Shown piece after piece: positions 57,919-64,000 of a stretch of 64,000 nt of DNA. A model generated the notes under the pieces. That model made no database searches. It saw nothing but the letters and a program-made list of their open reading frames with translations, and was not told the origin of the DNA. Source of the DNA: Lytechinus variegatus (Eukaryota; Echinodermata; Echinoidea; Temnopleuroida; Toxopneustidae); NCBI RefSeq assembly GCF_018143015.1, contig NC_054753.1:24578462-24642461 (forward strand), written 5' to 3'. The translations under genes and the position numbers were made by a program. How positions within the stretch are numbered: position 1 is the stretch's first letter; each line of letters begins with the position of its first letter.

Positions 57919-58766
57919 ACAGATGATTGTGAGAAGTTGTGGGATAGGTTTCTCAAAATAATCTAATCTTGGACAAGGTTTTGCAATTCACCCAAGTTTT
58001 TGTGGGATGACTGTAAAAATTAGGCCTACATATCATGTACACAGAAATGGGTGCAAGAAACTGACCTAGGGCTTCACAACCCTGTTAGAGCCATTGACCC
58101 CATAATCGGCAACCTGCTGCTTTTCAGGAAACCTGTCTGCTCTTGCTTGATATTTGTAATATGAAGACATAATTAGCTCTCCGGTGATGTTTCTCCATTG
58201 TGGAAAAGAATTTAATGATGAAGAAGTTAATTTGATCTGGCAGAACATTCCTGCAGAACATGTAAAGGTCCCAATTACTAGTGGAACTAGATGGAAGTAT
58301 CCATAGTCAACATGCTAATTGATTACCAGACACTGCCATATCCATTAATACTCTGACGAAAACATGTAGTTATTAACTGTAGGCAAATTAAAAGTAATAG
58401 ACATTTATATTAATTTGCTTTTCAGTGTAGACAAATTTTGTAATGATATGTGTTTCAATTGGGTGTGGTTTATATTATTTTCATTTGAATTCAAACGTTT
58501 AAAGTGTTATATCATTAATGTGATATTTAACTAAGACAAATGTCTTGCCAACAGGTTGGTTGTGCAGTAGTACCATTCCAGTATAAAACTATTCTCCTGT
58601 GAAATGTTGCAACTTATGCAAAAGGACCAGACAGTAATTCCTTCAGTTCTTTGATGAAATTATCAACAGTTACGAGAAGAATGTTATTTACTGTGATTCA
58701 TGAGTTTCAAATTTCAACCATGACCGTCGTGCTTAAAATTGAAAGGCACCCAATCTTGTTTTGGAA

Positions 58767-58874
58767 ATGCGAAGCCCGGGTGGCAGTCTGACTAGTCTCT
58801 CCGAGATTGTTTACACCAGCCTCGCCGTGCACATCACGGAGCTGATCAAAAAGAAGCGCTGGGATCACGTGATG
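58767..58874 (+). CDS. Candidate coding exon of an unrecognised gene
   Basis: A locally GC- and CpG-rich block stands out from AT-rich surroundings. From an ATG at 58,767 the frame gives 36 residues starting MRSPGGSLTSLSEIV and ending LIKKKRWDHVM, with strong C or G third-position bias. It stops at a consensus donor, ATG|GTAAGA (58,875). The middle is predicted amphipathic or helical (YTSLAVHITELIKKK). The exon may instead start at an acceptor AG just inside (58,774 or 58,786), in which case the Met is not the start. High GC continues to about 59,000, and the same frame stays open to 59,006. A minus-strand frame over the same place has poorer splice context. I do not recognise the protein. 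Partner exons were not found, so the gene extends mainly beyond the window or into unrecognised short exons. Confidence 0.4.
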
Positions 58875-60987
58875 GTAAGAAAATGCTCGGCCGAAAGCCG
58901 ATCCCCTCTGTCCCCGGGCGTGTTGATCTGCATGACGTGTATCCGGCCGAGGACCGTGAATCTCCTGGCCAGCCTGTCTCCCCCGCACCCTCGCTCCACG
59001 CATTAAATAATTGATCGCGCATGCTGGGTTCTGAGGGCAGTGTGCATGGTAACTCTTTATTCTATAGGTTGGTAAACTGGGGCTAAAACATGTTCACTGT
59101 CCTTCTCTACCCCTTAAATGTAAAAAAAAAAATTATCCCATCATTATAAACTTGAATTTGTCTTTTAAACAGAAAGAACGATATTTATTATTATGTATAC
59201 ACCTATGTTTATATGTTTCTTTGTTTGATTTTGAATATTGAATATTAAAGTGATGATTTAAACAAAAGCCTCTCAATCATTTGTTGAGTGAGATAAACAT
59301 TAAGTTTCAATCTTAAATCTGGAAGATGGGTTTTTTGCTGAAAATGCAATGAATGAGATGTAAAATAATAACGCTATAACTTTCTCACATTTCTTATAAG
59401 GCATTTGCCTGTACTTTTCAATAAAATTGAAATGTATATAGGCCTACTTTAAATTGTAAATGTAGCTCTCCTCTACACGTTCCCCCTCTGCTTTTGTATG
59501 GATTTAATTTAGTGTCTTTTGTCTTGTTATCAACAGACACCTGTAATCATCTGAAGAAGCTTGCCAAAATGCCCTTCAGTGGAGAGAGGGGAGAAGAGAG
59601 AAAGAAAAAGTAATAGGAAGAGAAGGGAAGGGAGTGTGTGCGCACGCACACGCGTGTGTGTGTGTATGAGTGGAATAGAGAGAGAGAAAGAGAGAGAGAA
59701 GGGGGATTGCTATTCGTTTATTAAAAGAACATTGTGAGTGTGGTTCCAACAAGCAATATCACTGTAATTTGTTAATGAAAGCAACAGGATATGTTTTGAA
59801 AACTCTTTCATGCGTGGCATGATAGCCAATGAGTATTTACATACCTTGTAATAATCATAGAAGCTTGTTTTCATTCCAAATATTCTCCATTTCACATTTG
59901 CCCTTGAATTTGTAGTTTATTGTGTACATGTACATGGCATAATGAACCATAAACAAACTTTCATAATTGGCAAAACTGGAAATCTATTGCAGATTCGCTC
60001 CCAGTCAATGATTATATGACACAATTCTTGTAGCTTTGTACACATGAGCTTCCATTTTTGATAATCAGTTTTGTGAAACCGAACCCAAAATGCCAATTTA
60101 GCGCTAAGTTGAAACCCATTCTATATTTCTTTATATTCAAGGAATTGAATGGTAAAAATAACCTTGCCAGGAGTGAATTACAGTATGAAATGCTTGTGGA
60201 TGAATGGTATAAAGATGAACAACTTTTAAGGCAGCCATGGACTGTACATGTAAATGGTATTGATAATTCACCATTTTGAAATTTTAAAATAAAGTACAGT
60301 GGTCATAATACCTATATGTAAGCTTGTCAATCAAAATTTGTGAAGAAAAAAGTTGATGTGTAAGAATCTGTTTTTATAAGCTTTCAAAATAATTGACAAA
60401 CTCAACTGATTAACAATAAAAAGTAAGTTAAACAGCCTAATAATACTAATAGATACTGTAATCAAGTTGATCTATTTTGAATTTATGTTGATAACCATAT
60501 AAACCAATTGGTACATTCATTTTTTTACAAAATGAAAATCTACAAGTCTGAAGTAACTACCATTTTATCACTCCTTTTATTTTTATCAGGTACTTGGATG
60601 AATATCAAGATCTTGATATTTTCAATTACTGTAATTCCCAACAATTTTTATTTTGTTTCATTGCCTTATCTTTATAAAGTCTTGTTGTATTAGAAGTCAA
60701 AGTTATAGTGGTATCAGCTCGGCTGGATACTGTAATACATCTATTTGTTTAATATGTAATATTGCACAAAGTCCATCATGTGATGTATATAATACAATTG
60801 ATGGGGGAGTTTCTGACCTTTGTTCTCTGAATTGGTTACTTTACTCTCTGTGCTTTGATAGTATACTTGCACAACATTTTAATATACTTCATAAAATTTT
60901 AAAATATCAGTCAACCTTTAAGTCAGGAATACCTGCCCCGTATTAATGTAAGTCTCTTAGATTTCAGGCAGAAATACATGTACACCT

Positions 60988-61150
60988 CGGCTCCGTACCA
61001 CAAAGCTTAGCGATGAATAACAAATATGAGAGAACACTTCTGATCGGTTCCTGGTCAGTATTATGCCCCAAATGCATATGTGTAAAGTTGATCTTGATTG
61101 GTTAGTTTATTTAGCGATTGATTACTAGTCTTTGGGTTACAGAGCCCTGG
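60988..61150. mobile_element. Short MITE, ACAAAGCTTAGCGAT type
   Basis: The left GGCTCCGTACCACAAAGCTT and right inverse (GGGCTCTGTAACCCAAAGAC) form imperfect inverted ends. Inner words TTAGCGAT occur in both arms. There is no coding capacity. Confidence 0.6.
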
Positions 61151-63090
61151 AGTTCATTATAGGCTTACATGTATATATTTGTTTTTATTTCCTTTATAAA
61201 AGTCATTGAAATTTCATGAAAAATCAAGAAAATACTTGCAACAGAGGAAAGCCTCTATTAGCCCCCCTTCAGTGACATTTACAAAATATCACTGTTCTTC
61301 CACAGGGTTGTGACATAATATGTAAAACATTTAAGCAATTCTGAAAAATTATGAAGCAGTAAATGTCTTCTATCATTTCTCAACATGTATCTTTTACACT
61401 TGATGAATATGTGTCTTAGTAAGTTGGTATAGAAGGTTACATGTAAGCAGTAATTTTTTGCCCTTTGAAAGCCAAGTTCAATGTCTCCCTGAAGCAGTAA
61501 AACTAACCTCAGATATTGAGCTTAATTTGGAGGCCTTTGAATCAGTAGCATAGTGTCTTAATGAAGCAAGAACCCAATTCATGACAGGCCATACTATTGA
61601 TCAGCAATCTGCCCTTGAGATAGAATCAGAGATAATCTGCTCAGAATGTCCTTGATAATGAGAATATGAGCACGTGAATGGTATAGCATGTTGTTGTACC
61701 CCAAGGAGGTGTACTTGGACCTAGCTTATTCTATGCTTTTCTATCTGCATGTAGGTGAAATTAAAATTGGTAATTATAATCTGATTTTTTTTTCATGATT
61801 ATTATTATGGAATAGGTCTTGTAATTTTTTTTTAAAGGTAGTTTGATTTTGGTTGTGACAAATATCAACATCTCTGTCTGTTGACACAAACATGTAGAAG
61901 TTTGATACATGTAAGCTCAATTGTAGTTTCTATCAAGATTATTGTAATATTTCAGTGACATGGAGTGTTGGTAGGCTATAATGTGTAAAAATGTTTGTAG
62001 GCATCTTTATATTTATATCCAAAAGTACCAAAATACAAAACAATTATTACATTTTCTAAGTATCCATGAAACATTGGAATTGAGACTATTAAAGGGGAGT
62101 TTACTCTTGAATACGATTTTGTCACTATAAAAATATAGATAATCAAATTGTCTGAACATAAAAGAAATTTTTTAATTTGTTCAGAGTTCTTGACTACTTT
62201 AGTGCAATGTTAAGTTGTTTGTAACATGTAAACTTTCTCTTGAGCCTATGAAATTTAGCTTTTAGTATTCAAAGGAATATCTTTTAATCTGAGTTTACCA
62301 ACATGGATTTGAAATGAATCAAGATTCATCTGTGGTTAATGGTGACATATCATATTCAGGAATTTATTTAAATCTTACAGATTTTATTGCATTGCAAAAG
62401 ATTTTAATATAAATGACAATATGTAAGGTTTAAATCTCAGATAAATACAGTATTTGGCAGGTCATCATTCAGAGTCAATGTGAATTTATTTTTCATCCAT
62501 GAAATTTTAAATCTGAGTGTTCTTTAAAATACTCCTACTTTGAAAAATTAAGTATGAACGCTTTGTTGGACCAACCAAAGTGATGCGAAAAACATAAATG
62601 TATCCTCAAGGTGCATGGGTATCAATGACACTCTAATCAAGCTACTCTAATCCGTCATGAATGATTGTAAATCGATAGGGTAGCATCATCGTCTTGAATT
62701 CTAGACTAAACAGGAATGTTTTGGATGATGATCAGGATCAAATAGTGATGAAAAAAAGACTGATTATGAAGGTAAAGACCAACAGCCGATTTTGTATACC
62801 ATATATAAACATAAATATTTGTATCCGTTGCAAAAAAAATTAATGATACATATGTTGTGAAAAAACTATTAGACAATTTGGGCAACTTTAAACCGAACAT
62901 CAGTCTTTTAGATTTAGATTTTAAACTTAATGGATTTGATTGTAAGCTAAAGAGATTTGAATATAAATCCTTTCTGAGGAATTGAAAGAACTGTACGTCT
63001 GGCCACCGTTCACAACCTCTCCTGATTGAAAATGTAGAATTTTTGTGGGCAGTCATCAGAGTTGATGAACATGATACTCTCTGAAAATTT

Positions 63091-63315
63091 CAAGGATTTG
63101 AAATAAATCCAGTTTGGCTGTGAATAGAGACTAGCAGAACATTGGATTTATATTCAATCCTTTTGGATTTAAATTAAACCACTATGGATTTGAATTTTAA
63201 GATAAAAAATATGTTAAGTTTAAAAGTTAATCCTTTGCATTGTAAATGAATCCAAATGTTCGGCAGGTCTCTATTAAGTTTTCACAGCCGATTTTGAATT
63301 TATTTTAAATCCTTG
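63091..63315. mobile_element. MITE with CAAGGATTTGAAATAAATCC ends
   Basis: The left end CAAGGATTTGAAATAAATCC, then GGCTGTGAATAGAGACTAGC, is matched inversely at the right (TATTTTAAATCCTTG, with GGTCTCTATTAAG and TTCACAGCC inside). The 225-bp body is made of GGATTT-type words. Confidence 0.7.
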
Positions 63316-64000
63316 AAGTTTAGAGTTCACCAAATGAAAAGTCACATTTTGTTTGTATGTGTATTTCAATTTTTATTTCTGTCTGCTGAAACCCTATCAG
63401 AAAGTTTCATGAAAACAGTAAATTATTCCTGTCACACACCATAACACGTGTATGTATTTCATAATACGTAAATTCTGCGCTAAATGGATGCATAATCAAC
63501 CTGCTGATACATGTAGGATACAAAACTTTGAAGAATCCAGAAAATATGCAAAGCGCCCCTGTCGAACTTCAGGTGTCCTTGGACAAGCCGTAGACCTGTT
63601 ATGACCCCTGGAGCCGTATCTAATCTAAAGATATCGTGTTTAATTTGAAGTGCAGAGGAAATGGTGAGGAAGAACGAGCACATCGTGGCTGGCATGGGAA
63701 AAGAGGCAAAGTTCGTTAAAATGTCTTGGTTGATGTGTTGATAACGAAGTTCCCGTGGTGTGGATGCGCTGAGAGGTTGTGAGACGGGTTATTAATTTGG
63801 GGCACCAGGATGTACAAGAGGGATCCTGAATGGTTTTATTGCCTAATGCACCCAGAAGAACTGAAGAATTTATCTGTAAAAGCATTTTGTGTATTATGAC
63901 CGATTGCCAATGTAAGGATTTCAATAAGAAATATCTGTTTTAATTAATCATACCTCAACCAGCTTGGATTAGATTAATGGTGATGACAATGGTAGGGGTG

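Larger units (their letters stand above)
55812..58766. other. Intron-like DNA before the candidate exon
   Basis: No coding exon is recognised. It holds MITEs at 56,555-56,720 and 57,795-57,918 and a 51-bp tandem pair at 57,269-57,371 (AATTCCCCATATTGAATG, then TTTTGGGACT). The part 56,870-57,250 is slightly GC-richer but has no convincing splice sites or frame. Confidence 0.5.
58875..64000. other. Intron-like DNA right of the candidate exon
   Basis: AT-rich with low repeat content. It contains (GT)n-type DNA at 59,635-59,665, a purine tract at 59,578-59,632, and MITEs at 60,988-61,150 and 63,091-63,315. A short frame near 63,655-63,735 (EEMVRKNEHIVAG on the plus strand) has a possible acceptor (GTGCAG) but no donor and was not called. 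No other exon is supported. Confidence 0.45.

Noticed and set aside
58707-59003. 98-codon minus-strand frame over the candidate exon
   Set aside because: It spans GC-rich DNA only by lack of stops; the plus frame has codon bias and a consensus donor.
63640-63924. 94-codon minus frame and the overlapping plus frame EEMVRKNEHIVAG
   Set aside because: The plus frame has a possible acceptor but soon stops without a donor, and the minus frame has no motif.

Overview
The window looks like nuclear DNA of a deuterostome marine invertebrate, most likely an echinoderm such as a sea urchin. It is AT-rich and intron-rich, with very frequent TACATGTA and AGGCCTA words. It carries many short inverted-repeat elements, tRNA-derived SINEs and CR1/L2-like LINE remnants. 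No bacterial-style operons, CRISPR arrays or plasmid features are present. The species cannot be fixed from the sequence alone.

Layout. From 1 to 6,416 lies what I infer to be the first intron of a SPEN (Split ends/MINT/SHARP) homologue on the minus strand. Its first coding exon, the start of RRM1, is at 6,417-6,508, and its 5' UTR and promoter, with a CRE palindrome, lie just to the right. From 6.8 to 24.7 kb is intergenic DNA with microsatellites, small inverted-repeat elements, one SINE and one LINE end. It also holds a complete U4 spliceosomal snRNA gene (19,252-19,396, plus strand) followed by a canonical-looking snRNA 3' box.

From about 24.75 to 40.05 kb is a tandem segmental duplication. 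Each copy carries one intact single-exon arylamine N-acetyltransferase (NAT) gene on the minus strand (25,251-26,159 and 32,224-33,132; about 91% protein identity by hand count). The copies have collected different insertions since the duplication. Copy 1 has a 240-bp inverted-repeat element, a LINE 3' end, a 53-bp minisatellite and a composite 1.4-kb insertion. Copy 2 has a 2.9-kb foldback element and another LINE 3' end. Each copy therefore records the empty sites of the other's insertions.

From 40 to 49 kb is repeat-dominated DNA: a 2.2-kb element full of CTCGCGCTTCGCGCTCGCAT-like words, a CCCGGG-ended element with 8-bp target-site duplication, a SINE and a pyrimidine tract. From 49.4 kb to the right end the DNA is calmer and intron-like. 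It carries a near-perfect 450-bp hairpin, a GGA array, several inverted-repeat elements, paired SINEs, and one GC-rich candidate coding exon with a good 5' splice site (58,767-58,874, plus) of an unrecognised gene.

The genes do not form one pathway. SPEN is a nuclear RNA-binding corepressor, U4 belongs to the spliceosome, and the NATs are cytosolic conjugating enzymes. The most unusual points are the NAT active site, where Glu replaces the catalytic Asp and Leu replaces the usual Arg; the foldback element with its empty site in the sister copy; and three element types with different interiors but a shared CACTGTAAA-like end.
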